In this document: positions 8,140 through 17,026 of the stretch, in pieces
How positions within the stretch are numbered: the first letter of the stretch is position 1
Layout: every line of letters starts with the position of its first letter
Assembly (NCBI GenBank): GCA_951812775.1
Contig: OX638326.1
Location: forward strand, 1,562,335-1,626,334
Direction of reading: 5' to 3'
DNA from: an uncultured Alphaproteobacteria bacterium
GTDB lineage: Bacteria > Pseudomonadota > Alphaproteobacteria > MPNO01 > UBA2964
Length of the DNA: 64,000 nucleotides
The notes under the pieces: model-generated
Told to the model about the DNA's origin: nothing
What the model saw: only the letters and a program-made list of their open reading frames with translations
Database searches by the model: none
Position numbers and translations under genes: made by a program

Positions 8140-9120
8140 ATGAGCAAAGATAAATATGCTATCCGCCGGATCGTCGCCGGTCATAACGAAAAGGGTCGCG
8201 CCACCATCGTTATGGATGGCCCTGCGCCAAATCAGCAAATTCGGGAGCAAGGTCACATCTCAACTTTTATCTGGAGTTCGGATGAAACGCCAGCGGAAGT
8301 ATGGAGCGGTGAAGATTTTGGCACGCGCGAGAATATAATCCAACCGGCCCCAAACGGTTCGGGATTTCGAATAGTCGAATTCCCACCCGGTGCACCTGGC
8401 ATGATGCACTGCACAGATACGCTTGATTACGCCATCTGTATGTCCGGCGAAATTGACATGGAGATGGATGATGGCGTGACCGTCCATATGAAGCCGCACG
8501 ATATTCTGGTTCAGCAAGGTACGATCCATTCTTGGCTCAATCGCGGCACCGAACCCTGCCGTGTCGCTTTTGTGCTTATCGATGCCAAGCGACCAGCAGA
8601 TGGTAGTCTACAGGGTCCGGGCCCACAGCCCCTCTCCGATATCGAGCCTTACCCGGAGGGAAAAACGCCGCCGCTCCCGCCTGTCCGACGTATCGTGACG
8701 ACCCATGATGAAAATGGGAAAGCCGTCGTCATGCATGACGGGCTTGCGCCGCAGCGCCTGTTACGGCCACGGGGGAATGTATCAACATTGATCTGGGGCA
8801 GTGATGAAACCCCGGCCGAAATATGGACCGATGAAGATTTCGGTCTTCGGGAAAACGAAATTGAACCACCGCCCCTTGGGTCATGGTGCCGGGTGATTGA
8901 TTACCCGCCCGGACCTGGCCGGATGCATCGGACCGAGAGCGTTGATTATGTCATCTGCCTCAACGGCGAAATCGATATGGAACTCGACGATGGCGAAATG
9001 GTGCATATGAGCGCCGGCGACGTCATGATCCAGCAAGCCAATTTGCATAGCTGGATCAATTCAGGCCCGGAAACCTGCCGGATTGTTTTTGCGCTTATCG
9101 GTTCAAAACCGAAAAGTTGA
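8140..9120 (+). CDS. Bicupin: two tandem cupin domains
   Basis: A 326-residue protein made of two copies of one cupin module, about residues 8-150 and 183-324. Each begins with IRRIV or VRRIV and runs through STFIWSSDETPAEVW or STLIWGSDETPAEIW, then a beta-barrel motif (HCTDTLDYAICMSGEIDMEM; HRTESVDYVICLNGEIDMEL) and a second motif with a histidine (QQGTIHSW; QQANLHSW). The His and Asp residues could bind a metal. Single-module relatives of about 160-190 residues are common and mostly uncharacterised. It is probably co-transcribed with the CMD-like gene and ends 1 base before the convergent CocE-type gene. A paralogue with the same architecture lies at 40751-41737. Confidence 0.8.
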   Translation: MSKDKYAIRRIVAGHNEKGRATIVMDGPAPNQQIREQGHISTFIWSSDETPAEVWSGEDFGTRENIIQPAPNGSGFRIVEFPPGAPGMMHCTDTLDYAICMSGEIDMEMDDGVTVHMKPHDILVQQGTIHSWLNRGTEPCRVAFVLIDAKRPADGSLQGPGPQPLSDIEPYPEGKTPPLPPVRRIVTTHDENGKAVVMHDGLAPQRLLRPRGNVSTLIWGSDETPAEIWTDEDFGLRENEIEPPPLGSWCRVIDYPPGPGRMHRTESVDYVICLNGEIDMELDDGEMVHMSAGDVMIQQANLHSWINSGPETCRIVFALIGSKPKS

Positions 9121-9121
9121 T

Positions 9122-10783
9122 TTAGACCGCCACCGCGGGGACCAGCAGATGTGAGTCATACTCACCACCTGTATAAATGACATGGTGTCCCGCATTAACC
9201 GTCTCCTCGTGCTTAAAGCGGTTATAGACGTCTATGATGTCATAGCCCTGTACAATCAGCTGCAATTTGTCACCTGCGCGGAAACCGGTTGCAGACGCCA
9301 AAATTTCAACCTCGCAGGGCACGATTTCTCCCGGCTCCAGTTTGAGAAGACGTTCATGCTTGAGCCAGGGCTGCCAAGGCGTCGATTTTTCTTCATCCAA
9401 TTCACGATGCGATACCCGAAGCCAGCCACTCGCCGCCAATCCGTTCTCAATATGCTGAAAGTCGGGGAAACAGACCTCATTTCCATGCTTGTCGAATTTT
9501 TTGATCGCTACATGAAGATCAAGATCGTCTGCCCCTTCTGCGCTGACCCAGAGCTTGAGCTTCATATGCCCGATGAGATCAACCGCTTCCTCGAATGTAT
9601 ATTCCCAGCTCGTGCTATCGACTTCCGTTTCTGATTTTTGAGCGGCGTATTCGGACTGCGCCTGAGCAGAAGCGGGAGCATCATTTAAAGAGTTGTCCGC
9701 CGCATCGAGATAAAGCGGCCGGTAGTCGGTTTCGGGAATAGGAAAATCGTCAAAATAGCGTTCGCGACCATCATAGAAATAATCCCGTACCTCGATGCGG
9801 ACACGCGGTGTCTCACGCACGCCGTTTTCCTGCCCTTTCAGGAAGCAATCGAAGAAACGTTTCTGCAGCTCCAACCCTTCGCGGGCGTAGTAAGTTTCCC
9901 ACTCTTTACGGCCATGCCCGTAAAGCCATTTATTCTCAGAACTCGCCTGCTTGTAGCCCTCTACCGAGCCCCGAGTATGGAGACCGGCTGTGGCCCAACT
10001 CGCCACCGCCAGAATGGCCGTATTGATCTTGGTCAGGTCGGGATGTTTGCTGCGCCAGAAACCGTCCATCAGCGGGCGATTATTCTGTTCGCCAATCGAG
10101 TCCTCAGCCGTCGCATCTCGGGCAATAAAGCCGGTCTGTGAATTCATTCGACGCCCCCAGATTTCGCGATAGAAATTCGTATCGGGCATGCCGCCATGAG
10201 TGACATGTTCGCGATAAAAATCGTTAAAACCTTCCCAGGGAATGGCAGCTTTCAAATGGGGCGGGTTTTCCGACGCACCCAGCCATTGCGTTGCCGCAAG
10301 ATAGGACACGCCATTTGATCCAACATTGCCGTCGCACCAATCCTGTTCCGCAATCCACTCCACCAGATCATGAAAGTCTCTCGAAATTTGCGGATCAAAG
10401 TGCGCGAAATGCTCTCCTTCGCTTTGATTGGTCGCCCGGCAATCAGCACCAACGACCACGTAGCCATTGGGGACCCAGTAAACCGGATCCGGCATTTCCC
10501 AGCCGGTGTATTCGGAAAATGGCAACGGCCCGACATTGGGAATTCGTTCAAACTGTTTGTCCGGGGGGTAGGAGTGTTTGCCATAGGGGGCGAGACTCAG
10601 GATCGCCGGGTATTTACCCGGTGTCGCAGGTCGAAAGACATTGGTCATCAACCTGATGCCATCACGCATTTCTGCCGCGACATCTTCTTCGAAGATGATC
10701 TGCGCCTCTTTATCTACGCCGTACGTATTCCAAGTCCGCGTCTCAGAAACATTTATCGTTTTAACTTTGGTTTCCGGAAGCAT
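9122..10783 (-). CDS. CocE/NonD-type alpha/beta hydrolase (X-Pro dipeptidyl-peptidase S15 family)
   Basis: A 553-residue cytoplasmic hydrolase. The N-terminal catalytic domain begins with EMRDGIRLMTNVFRP, typical of CocE-like enzymes, and holds the nucleophile S160 in SNGVSYLAATQW. The C-terminal third (about residues 380-545) is the jelly-roll domain of the family, with LKLWVSAEGADDLDLHVAI. Characterised relatives cleave esters such as cocaine, amides or Xaa-Pro peptides; the substrate here is unknown. GGGAGGGA lies just before the ATG. It converges with the bicupin gene with almost no gap. No signal peptide is visible. Confidence 0.85.
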   Translation of the reverse strand: MLPETKVKTINVSETRTWNTYGVDKEAQIIFEEDVAAEMRDGIRLMTNVFRPATPGKYPAILSLAPYGKHSYPPDKQFERIPNVGPLPFSEYTGWEMPDPVYWVPNGYVVVGADCRATNQSEGEHFAHFDPQISRDFHDLVEWIAEQDWCDGNVGSNGVSYLAATQWLGASENPPHLKAAIPWEGFNDFYREHVTHGGMPDTNFYREIWGRRMNSQTGFIARDATAEDSIGEQNNRPLMDGFWRSKHPDLTKINTAILAVASWATAGLHTRGSVEGYKQASSENKWLYGHGRKEWETYYAREGLELQKRFFDCFLKGQENGVRETPRVRIEVRDYFYDGRERYFDDFPIPETDYRPLYLDAADNSLNDAPASAQAQSEYAAQKSETEVDSTSWEYTFEEAVDLIGHMKLKLWVSAEGADDLDLHVAIKKFDKHGNEVCFPDFQHIENGLAASGWLRVSHRELDEEKSTPWQPWLKHERLLKLEPGEIVPCEVEILASATGFRAGDKLQLIVQGYDIIDVYNRFKHEETVNAGHHVIYTGGEYDSHLLVPAVAV

Positions 10784-10841
10784 GTTGTCCCTCCCTCTTT
10801 TAGTCAGCTTAGAACATATTCTTTTTAATTTGAAACCGGCC

Positions 10842-12359
10842 TTACTTGGTTGCCCCGCGCGACAACAGCATCACAACCGGAATGGAGGCCAGAGCGCCAA
10901 TCATGATCAAATAAAAATCGTTAAAGAAACCGATCGACATTGCCTGCCTGGCTATCTCTGAATCCAAAAGCCGCAATCCGTCTACGGAGGACAGGCTCCA
11001 TTGTTCTGGTAACCAGGGCTCCTGCATAGCCTCCGTGTACGGGGTGACACGTTCCGTCATATGCGCATGTGCGGTGGATTGGGAACGCGACAGAATGCTG
11101 ATGACGACCGAAACGCCGATACCGCTGCCATAGTTTCGGAACAGGCTGGTAAAGGTCGAGGCTTCTGTACGTAGATTGGACGGTAGCGTCCAAAACGACA
11201 CCGCTGTCAACGGCACCCAGATAGCCCCGATGCCGATGCCGTTAAAAACCGCCGCAATAATGAAATCCCACAACCCGACATCGACTGTAAAATTGGACAT
11301 TCGCCAGGCAGAGAACGCAACACAGCAAAAACCAAAAATAATGACGGCTCTGGGGTCCACCTTGTTCGATAACCGCCCGGCAACCACTAAACCAATCAGT
11401 GTACCGATGCCGCGCGGCATCATCACCATCGCTGCGAGCAAGATCGGAAACTCTCTGAGATTTTGTAGGAACAACGGCATGATGACGTTCATCGACAAAA
11501 CCAGAAATCCCAGCATGAACTGGAACAGAATGCCCAACATCAGATTCCTATCGCGAAATATTCCCGGACTGATGAACGGGTTCGATGTCGTCAGGCTATG
11601 GGTCGTAAACAGATAAAGCCCAAGTACAACGCAGCTCGTCGTGATGATGATGTAGTTGGAGTCGAACCAGCCTTCAATTTCCCCGCGATCAAGCGTCAAT
11701 TGCAGCGATGCCAGCGCCAGAACAAGAAACAAGTACCCCATAATATCAAAGGGTTTATTCCGATCCGTCGCTGTTTCCTTAACAGAGACAGTCGCACCGA
11801 TTACCCCAAGAATGGCGAACGGTGTTGAGCAATAAAACACCCAGCGCCAGCTAAACTCGTCCGTTAGCCAACCGCCAATAACTGGTCCCATGACCGGCGC
11901 GAACATTACACCAGTTCCCCAGATCGCCACCGCCTGCCCGTGCCGTTCGCGCGGATAGGAGTCCAGCATGAGTGCCTGTGAGATCGGCACTATTGGCGCC
12001 GAGCACATACCCTGCAGGCCGCGAAAGAACATGATCTCTGGTATCGATTCCGCATTGCCTGACATCAGCGAGCAAAAGGCAAACCCCGCTAGGGCGCCAA
12101 TGAATAGCCGCTTTCGTCCAATCCGTGCAGCAAGCCAGCCGGTCGCAGCCATTGTTGTTGCCTGCATCATGAAATAAGTCGTCACCACCCAGGAAACCTG
12201 ATCCTGGTTGGCCGACAGACCGCCCTGCATATGAGGCAATGCAATAGCGGCAATATTGATATCGAGCACGATGACCGTCGTCGCCATCATCGCGGTCGCA
12301 GTAATCAATGGCCGATTGATACCGGAGAACTTCTCTGCTTCCTGGGGAATAGACGCCAT
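10842..12359 (-). CDS. DHA2-type drug:H+ antiporter (EmrB/QacA family)
   Basis: A 505-residue inner-membrane MFS protein with about 14 predicted membrane segments. Motif A is visible as GWLAARIGRKRLF near residue 80 and the antiporter motif C as GPVIGGWLTDEF. With the adjacent membrane-fusion protein (stop 12 bases upstream of this ATG) it should form an EmrAB-type pump coupled to an outer-membrane channel not encoded here. Third gene of the marR-emrA-emrB-type operon and probably derepressed when the MarR protein binds a ligand (inference from family). The short gap to the CocE-type gene has no clear terminator. Confidence 0.88.
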   Translation of the reverse strand: MASIPQEAEKFSGINRPLITATAMMATTVIVLDINIAAIALPHMQGGLSANQDQVSWVVTTYFMMQATTMAATGWLAARIGRKRLFIGALAGFAFCSLMSGNAESIPEIMFFRGLQGMCSAPIVPISQALMLDSYPRERHGQAVAIWGTGVMFAPVMGPVIGGWLTDEFSWRWVFYCSTPFAILGVIGATVSVKETATDRNKPFDIMGYLFLVLALASLQLTLDRGEIEGWFDSNYIIITTSCVVLGLYLFTTHSLTTSNPFISPGIFRDRNLMLGILFQFMLGFLVLSMNVIMPLFLQNLREFPILLAAMVMMPRGIGTLIGLVVAGRLSNKVDPRAVIIFGFCCVAFSAWRMSNFTVDVGLWDFIIAAVFNGIGIGAIWVPLTAVSFWTLPSNLRTEASTFTSLFRNYGSGIGVSVVISILSRSQSTAHAHMTERVTPYTEAMQEPWLPEQWSLSSVDGLRLLDSEIARQAMSIGFFNDFYLIMIGALASIPVVMLLSRGATK

Positions 12360-12371
12360 TGCGCCGGCCGG

Positions 12372-13439
12372 TCAGTCTTTTTCGCCAATGCGGGCAAACG
12401 CGGAGCTGATGATCCCTGCCAGACTACGCTCCCGCTTTGTATCAATAACAACGGAGACCGTCATACCGGCGCGCAATTCCGGTCCGTTGCCCCCCTTTTT
12501 GAGCTCAATCCGAACAGGTACCCGCTGGACAACCTTGACCCAGTTCCCACTCGCGTTTTGCGGCGGTAGGACAGAAAGCTCTCCCCCCGTCGACGGGCTT
12601 ATGGAACTCACCGCCGCCGCAAACTCGAAATCCGGATAGGCATCCACAGTGAGGCTCACCTTCTGTCCAGGACGAACGAAGGTGAGCTGTGTTTCCTTCA
12701 AGTTCGCTTCAACCCATGTCTCATTCGTCTGGATAATGGGAAGAACCGCCTTACCCTCTTCAACATACTCGCCGGTCTGCAAAGACACTTTGCCAACGAT
12801 ACCAGCGGCGGGAGATCGTATTTGAGTCCGCCGCAAGTTCAACGCAGCGCTGTGCAATTTAGCTTCCGCCTCGAGATATAACGGGTGCTGGTTGGACGGA
12901 ATATCGTGCTTGCCACCCAGACGCGCGAGCACTTGTAAAATCTTTTGTTCCAGCGTGCGAGCAAACTGGCGCGCTTTGGTCAAATTGCGTTCCGCCTCAT
13001 CATATCGCGCCCTCGAGGCCACGCCACGCGCTGACAATTTGCGCTGGCGGTCAAAAACCCGCTTAAAATAGGCGACCTCTTGGCGGGCGTCGGCACGTTC
13101 GGCAATGGCCTGACGGTACTCAGCGCGCAAGGCCTGCAATGTATTGCGAATACCACCTAACTCGGCTTCCGCCTTGGCAACATTGATCCGATGCGGTTCC
13201 GGGTCGAGGGTGAACAAGAGGTCTCCGCGTTTAACGCGATCATTCTCCTTGACCAAAACGCGGATTGCGCGACCGTCGATATCTGCACTCACCGCCAGAT
13301 GGTGTGCTTTGACGTAAGCATTTTCGGTCGTGACATACCGGGTACTCTTAACCCAGTAATGTCCACCAATGATAATTGCTACGATCGGAACGATGCCCAA
13401 CAGGAATAAGCGCAGCAGCATTTTTGACCTGAACCGCAT
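12372..13439 (-). CDS. EmrA/HlyD-type membrane-fusion protein
   Basis: A 355-residue periplasmic adaptor: an N-terminal membrane anchor (about residues 5-25, LLRLFLLGIVPIVAIIIGG), a split lipoyl-like domain (HHLAVSADIDGRAIRVLVKE and RSPAAGIVGKVSLQTGEYV), a long alpha-helical hairpin rich in Ala/Arg/Glu (about residues 90-190), and a beta-barrel. It links the DHA2 pump to an outer-membrane channel. I prefer the ATG at 13439, 4 bases after the MarR stop; a GTG at 13454 overlapping marR is the alternative. The tight spacing suggests translational coupling. Confidence 0.88.
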   Translation of the reverse strand: MRFRSKMLLRLFLLGIVPIVAIIIGGHYWVKSTRYVTTENAYVKAHHLAVSADIDGRAIRVLVKENDRVKRGDLLFTLDPEPHRINVAKAEAELGGIRNTLQALRAEYRQAIAERADARQEVAYFKRVFDRQRKLSARGVASRARYDEAERNLTKARQFARTLEQKILQVLARLGGKHDIPSNQHPLYLEAEAKLHSAALNLRRTQIRSPAAGIVGKVSLQTGEYVEEGKAVLPIIQTNETWVEANLKETQLTFVRPGQKVSLTVDAYPDFEFAAAVSSISPSTGGELSVLPPQNASGNWVKVVQRVPVRIELKKGGNGPELRAGMTVSVVIDTKRERSLAGIISSAFARIGEKD

Positions 13440-13443
13440 CGTC

Positions 13444-13902
13444 TTACTTCTCACCGTTTTCGGAACTCAACAGTTCCGACAGGTTGGATTTCACCTGCAA
13501 CAAGGCAGTGTTTAGTTGATTGGCCTCTGTCCGGGTCAGGCCAGCGATCGCCGCATTCAGGACTTCATCTGCAAGTGAGAACATCTCATCAAGGACAGGT
13601 GCCGCGCGTTTCGTTAGAAAAACCCTTTTGGTACGGGCATCTTTGTTATCAGCTCTTCTGGTCACCCACACTTTCTCTTCGAGTCTCTCAATCAGCTTCC
13701 CGAGGGTCGGTTTCTCAATCTCCAGTTCCGCCGCAAGCTCAGTCTGGGTACAGCCTTCGATCCGGCTGATCCGCGCCAACACCCGCCATTGGGCCCGAGT
13801 CAGCCCCAACGGTTCAACGCGTCGGTCATAAACCGTGCGCAACATACGTGACACATCGCCGATCAGGTAACCGACATGGTCGGTTGGTTCCCGAAAACTC
13901 AT
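13444..13902 (-). CDS. MarR-family transcriptional regulator
   Basis: A 152-residue winged-helix repressor. The recognition region reads GCTQTELAAELEIEKPTLGKLIERLEEK, broken here as QTELAAELEIEKPTLG and following residues, and the wing reads DARTKRVFLT. First gene of the efflux operon. A near-perfect 18-bp inverted repeat at 13953-13989, about 50 bases upstream of the start, is the probable operator for autoregulation. The intergenic region is shared with the divergent HbpS/GlcG-like gene, which may be co-regulated (inference). Confidence 0.88.
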   Translation of the reverse strand: MSFREPTDHVGYLIGDVSRMLRTVYDRRVEPLGLTRAQWRVLARISRIEGCTQTELAAELEIEKPTLGKLIERLEEKVWVTRRADNKDARTKRVFLTKRAAPVLDEMFSLADEVLNAAIAGLTRTEANQLNTALLQVKSNLSELLSSENGEK

Positions 13903-13952
13903 TGTTACTAATTTCCCTTTTTCAAATCGTCCCGAAAATTAATAAGCTAGAT

Positions 13953-13989
13953 TATAATAAGCAAGCTAATAATTAGTTAGCTTATTATA
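13953..13989. promoter_or_regulatory. 37-bp palindrome, probable MarR operator
   Basis: Left arm TATAATAAGCAAGCTAAT and right arm ATTAGTTAGCTTATTATA are reverse complements with two mismatches, around one central base. It lies between the divergent marR gene and the GlcG-like gene. A further partial copy (AATAAGCTA) sits just to the left at 13941. AT-rich palindromes of this size are typical MarR-family sites; binding is inferred from position. Confidence 0.7.
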
Positions 13990-14100
13990 TTAAACGACAA
14001 TCTTTAGTGATCGAAATCTCATATGTCGCTGCCAATAGACTCCTTTTACCTCGGGCCCTAAACTTTCTTGCTCACCGGAACCGATGGAAAGACACCCGTC

Positions 14101-14538
14101 ATGATCATGAAACCCGTCTTAACGCCAGGCGATGCCAAGCAACTCCTCGCGGCCGCCGAAGAGGAAGCAAAGCGTCAGGGCTGGGAAGTGGTGATTTCTG
14201 TCCTGAATGATGGTGGGCGGATCATCGCGGTACATCGCATGAATGGGGCCCGTCCCGGCAATGACGACACCTCGCTCGGTAAAGCCAATATTGCTGCCAT
14301 GACAGCGAGGCCGAGTGGGGTTTGGGAACGATGGATTCAAAACGATCACAAAGCATATGCGACTTTCGGCCTTGTAGCCGCTGCCGGTGGCGTCCCAATC
14401 ATCATCGATGGCCATCTGGTCGGCGCGATGGGCGTTTCCGGAGTCAAAGCCATTCAGGATGAACAAATCGCCCTGCACGCCATCGATACTGTCTTTCCTG
14501 AGGCAACGACGGCGCGCATTGATGAAGAGAATGATTAG
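14101..14538 (+). CDS. HbpS/GlcG-like protein
   Basis: A 145-residue protein of the GlcG/HbpS (PduO C-terminal-like) family. Visible features are LTPGDAKQLLAAAEEEAKRQ, ISVLNDGGRIIAVHRM, and the glycine-rich VAAAGGVPIIIDGHLVGAMG typical of the fold. Members bind haem or cobalamin-like ligands or have unknown roles in catabolic loci. The ATG at 14101 follows GGAAAG; an in-frame start at 14068 is less likely. It is divergent from the efflux operon and followed after 30 bases by an MFS gene, so it may share that transcript. Confidence 0.75.
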   Translation: MIMKPVLTPGDAKQLLAAAEEEAKRQGWEVVISVLNDGGRIIAVHRMNGARPGNDDTSLGKANIAAMTARPSGVWERWIQNDHKAYATFGLVAAAGGVPIIIDGHLVGAMGVSGVKAIQDEQIALHAIDTVFPEATTARIDEEND

Positions 14539-14568
14539 AAACTGATCATAGCGAGATAGAGAACCTAT

Positions 14569-15831
14569 ATGGCCGAACCCGGCAGTAGTGCTATTTTTCG
14601 CACCCTACAGATTCCCAATTTCCGGAATTACATGGCCGGTAACTTAGCGTCACAGGCCGGCATGTGGGTGCAGCGGATTGCTGTTGGCTGGTTAACCTGG
14701 GAACTAACGAAAAGTCCGACCTGGCTTGGTGCTATGGCGATGGCAGACTTCTTTCCAAACGTCATTATGGCACCTCTTGCCGGAGCACTGGCAGATCGTA
14801 TGGATCGACTGAAGGCCGTCCGACTTTACGTCACCATCTCTGCCATAATCTCATCCGTTATTGTGTGGCTCACGGTAACGGATCAAATCACCGCCTATTC
14901 CCTATTTGCCCTGGTCTTGATGAATGGCGTCGTGATGTCCTTCAATTACCCGGTCAGACTGTCCCTCATACAATCTCTCGTTGGCCGGGAAGCCTTGACT
15001 TCGGCAGTGAGTATCAGCGCAATTGTTTTCAATATCGCTCGTATTGGCGGCCCTGCCCTTGCCGGACCGGCTATCGCTATTTGGGGCGTCGGACCGGTCC
15101 TCACCTTCACCGTCGTCGCTGATTTTGTATTCGTTTTCACCCTTTACAAAGTTCAGCTGCTCAACACCGCGGGTAAAAAAGTAAAAGAGGCTACGACACT
15201 AGGCACCGAAATCATGGACGGCTTTCGGTACGCATTCAATCATCCGGGCATAGGGCCCTTATTGATAATTCTGGTCATGATGGCGATTTTTGGCAGACCG
15301 TTTATCGAGTTGCTCCCAGGCTTCGCGGATAAAATCTTTGGCCGCGGCGTTGATGGCTTTGCCTGGCTTACATCAATTCTCGGGGTCGGGTCCTTTATCG
15401 GTAGTATATCACTGGCAAAACGCGATGGTGTCACCGGCCTCACCCGTATTCTCATCCTCAACACACTGATCCTCTCAATCGCGGTAATCGGATTTGCATC
15501 CACCGACAATTTCTGGATCGCTATGTTGTTTACGCTGGCCGTGGGGTACGCCATCGTTGCGATCGGCGTCATCGAACAAACATTGATTCAGGTTGCAGTC
15601 GACGACTCAATGCGGGGTCGCATGTTGAGTTTTTACACACTCATCGCCAGGGGTTGCCCATCTTTAGGCGCCCTTCTAATGGGTTGGCTATCGTCATTCT
15701 ACGGGCTGCAACCACCAATTATCGGGGGCGCTATTATCTGTATTGGTGTTTGGGCTTGGTCACGACGACGGCTCAAAATGCTTGAGAGTTCGCTCGAATC
15801 CTTTCCCGAAGACGGGAAAGCCAATCAATAA
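14569..15831 (+). CDS. MFS transporter (MFS_3/EntS-like)
   Basis: A 420-residue inner-membrane protein with about 12 predicted helices. The N-terminal FRTLQIPNFRNYMAGNLASQ and GMWVQRIAVGWLTWELT are characteristic of the MFS_3 group, whose members export siderophores or drugs. A motif A-like ALADRMDRLKAVR follows helix 2. Substrate unknown. It follows the HbpS/GlcG-like gene by 30 bases and overlaps the convergent recX end by 7 bases. Confidence 0.82.
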   Translation: MAEPGSSAIFRTLQIPNFRNYMAGNLASQAGMWVQRIAVGWLTWELTKSPTWLGAMAMADFFPNVIMAPLAGALADRMDRLKAVRLYVTISAIISSVIVWLTVTDQITAYSLFALVLMNGVVMSFNYPVRLSLIQSLVGREALTSAVSISAIVFNIARIGGPALAGPAIAIWGVGPVLTFTVVADFVFVFTLYKVQLLNTAGKKVKEATTLGTEIMDGFRYAFNHPGIGPLLIILVMMAIFGRPFIELLPGFADKIFGRGVDGFAWLTSILGVGSFIGSISLAKRDGVTGLTRILILNTLILSIAVIGFASTDNFWIAMLFTLAVGYAIVAIGVIEQTLIQVAVDDSMRGRMLSFYTLIARGCPSLGALLMGWLSSFYGLQPPIIGGAIICIGVWAWSRRRLKMLESSLESFPEDGKANQ

Positions 15832-16421
15832 GACTTGTCGAGCCCCATCGCCTTTTTGATGTCGTCAAAGCCGTAGCCACGTCGCTGTAGCCAGGAAATA
15901 TCACGGCGTTCCGTCGTTTCATCTATTCGCCCTGTCCGAAAGGGACCGCGTTTCGCTCGTTGCAGGGCAGACAATGCCATTGCCGCCGCGCTCTCAGGCG
16001 CTTCAATGTCTACAATCCCCGCATCAGGCAGCGCATTTTCAATTGCAGACACCAACCCCTTCTCCACCCTCTCACCTTCGACCATAGAAGTTCGGGATGC
16101 CATATAGACAGCGCGATTGGCGGCGTAGCCGGAGCGCAGGGCTGAACGCAGTTTTGCCGACGCCGCTTCTTGGTCATTCACATAGCCAGCATCAGCCATT
16201 TTCTTGACCACCAGGGGAATTTCTTCAAACATTTCCAGGCGGGCGTCGCTATCTTTGACTTCACGATAGATACGCTGTTTTAAGTAATCTGCGAGCTTGG
16301 CTTCCGAGACGACATAGCGCCGGCAATAATACAGCGCAATATTCTCCAGTCTTTTCGCCGTCATCTTGCGCGGCTTTTTTTGGCCTTTTTGTTTGGCCCT
16401 CTTTTGAAACCCTTCAGTCAC
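15825..16421 (-). CDS. recX: RecX-family regulatory protein
   Basis: A 198-residue protein of the alphaproteobacterial RecX type, with RLENIALYYCRRYVVSE, LADYLKQRI and a KKMADAGYVNDQEAA block. RecX binds RecA filaments and limits recombination. The preferred start is the GTG at 16421, which overlaps the end of the CinA-like gene by 8 bases, implying coupled translation; a later ATG at 16364 is possible. A basic linker (KRAKQKGQKKPRK) precedes the helical repeats. No recA lies in the window, so the link to RecA is by family only. Confidence 0.8.
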   Translation of the reverse strand: MTEGFQKRAKQKGQKKPRKMTAKRLENIALYYCRRYVVSEAKLADYLKQRIYREVKDSDARLEMFEEIPLVVKKMADAGYVNDQEAASAKLRSALRSGYAANRAVYMASRTSMVEGERVEKGLVSAIENALPDAGIVDIEAPESAAAMALSALQRAKRGPFRTGRIDETTERRDISWLQRRGYGFDDIKKAMGLDKSY

Positions 16422-16914
16422 CGCCAGTTTCGCGCAGAGTAGCTTCCAATAGTTCGAGTGCCGCGGAAGCGAAGTGCCACATATTTGCCTCACGCTCATT
16501 GCTTTCAGTTTCGATCATAATCGCAATTTCAATTGCGCCAGCAACGGCCACGCAGCAATGGCCGGCATCATCGCCATAACGATTGCCGCCCGGACCACTC
16601 GCACCGGTTTCGCAAAGCGCCCAATCGGTACCCAGTTTCTCGCGCATTTGCCGCGCCATAATCAGGGCATATTCCTCGGTCGACGCCCTCATTGTCGCGA
16701 TGTCTTCTGACACACCCATAAGGCCGCGCCGCGCATCACGCGTATAAATCACACCACCACCAACAAAATAGTTTGATGCGCCTGGAATTGAGAGAAGTGC
16801 GGCCGATATTAGGCCTCCCGAAGACGATTCAGCTACTGAGACCGTACATTTACGTTCTTTGAGCAGGGCCGCCACTGAGCCCGCCATCGCACCAAGTTCC
16901 ATCCTTTTTCTCAT
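16414..16914 (-). CDS. CinA C-terminal domain protein (nicotinamide-nucleotide amidase-like)
   Basis: A 166-residue stand-alone CinA C-terminal domain. Conserved stretches are VSVAESSSGGLISAALLSIPG, GGVIYTRDARRGLMGV and CETGASGPGGNRYGDDAGH. Family members of this size (PncC) deamidate NMN to recycle NAD. In related proteins AESxTGG supplies the catalytic serine; here it reads AESSSGG. The recX start overlaps its 3' end. The N-terminal start could also be at the Met 4 codons further in. Confidence 0.8.
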   Translation of the reverse strand: MRKRMELGAMAGSVAALLKERKCTVSVAESSSGGLISAALLSIPGASNYFVGGGVIYTRDARRGLMGVSEDIATMRASTEEYALIMARQMREKLGTDWALCETGASGPGGNRYGDDAGHCCVAVAGAIEIAIMIETESNEREANMWHFASAALELLEATLRETGGD

Positions 16915-16926
16915 CCCCTAAAAGTG

Positions 16927-16970
16927 TTCCGTTATATCTTGCCCGGTTTTCCGTTATATCTTGCCCGGTT
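16927..16970. repeat. 22-bp unit in two exact tandem copies
   Basis: The unit begins TTCCGTTATATC and ends TTGCCCGGTT; copies occupy 16927-16948 and 16949-16970. It lies just upstream of the divergent CinA-like and DUF1194 genes, so it may duplicate a promoter element or be a neutral slippage product. Confidence 0.95.
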
Positions 16971-17026
16971 TAGAGCGTTAGGGCTACGCTTTGATGATCA
17001 GGTGATGTTTGTTCGCGAGGCTCAAC

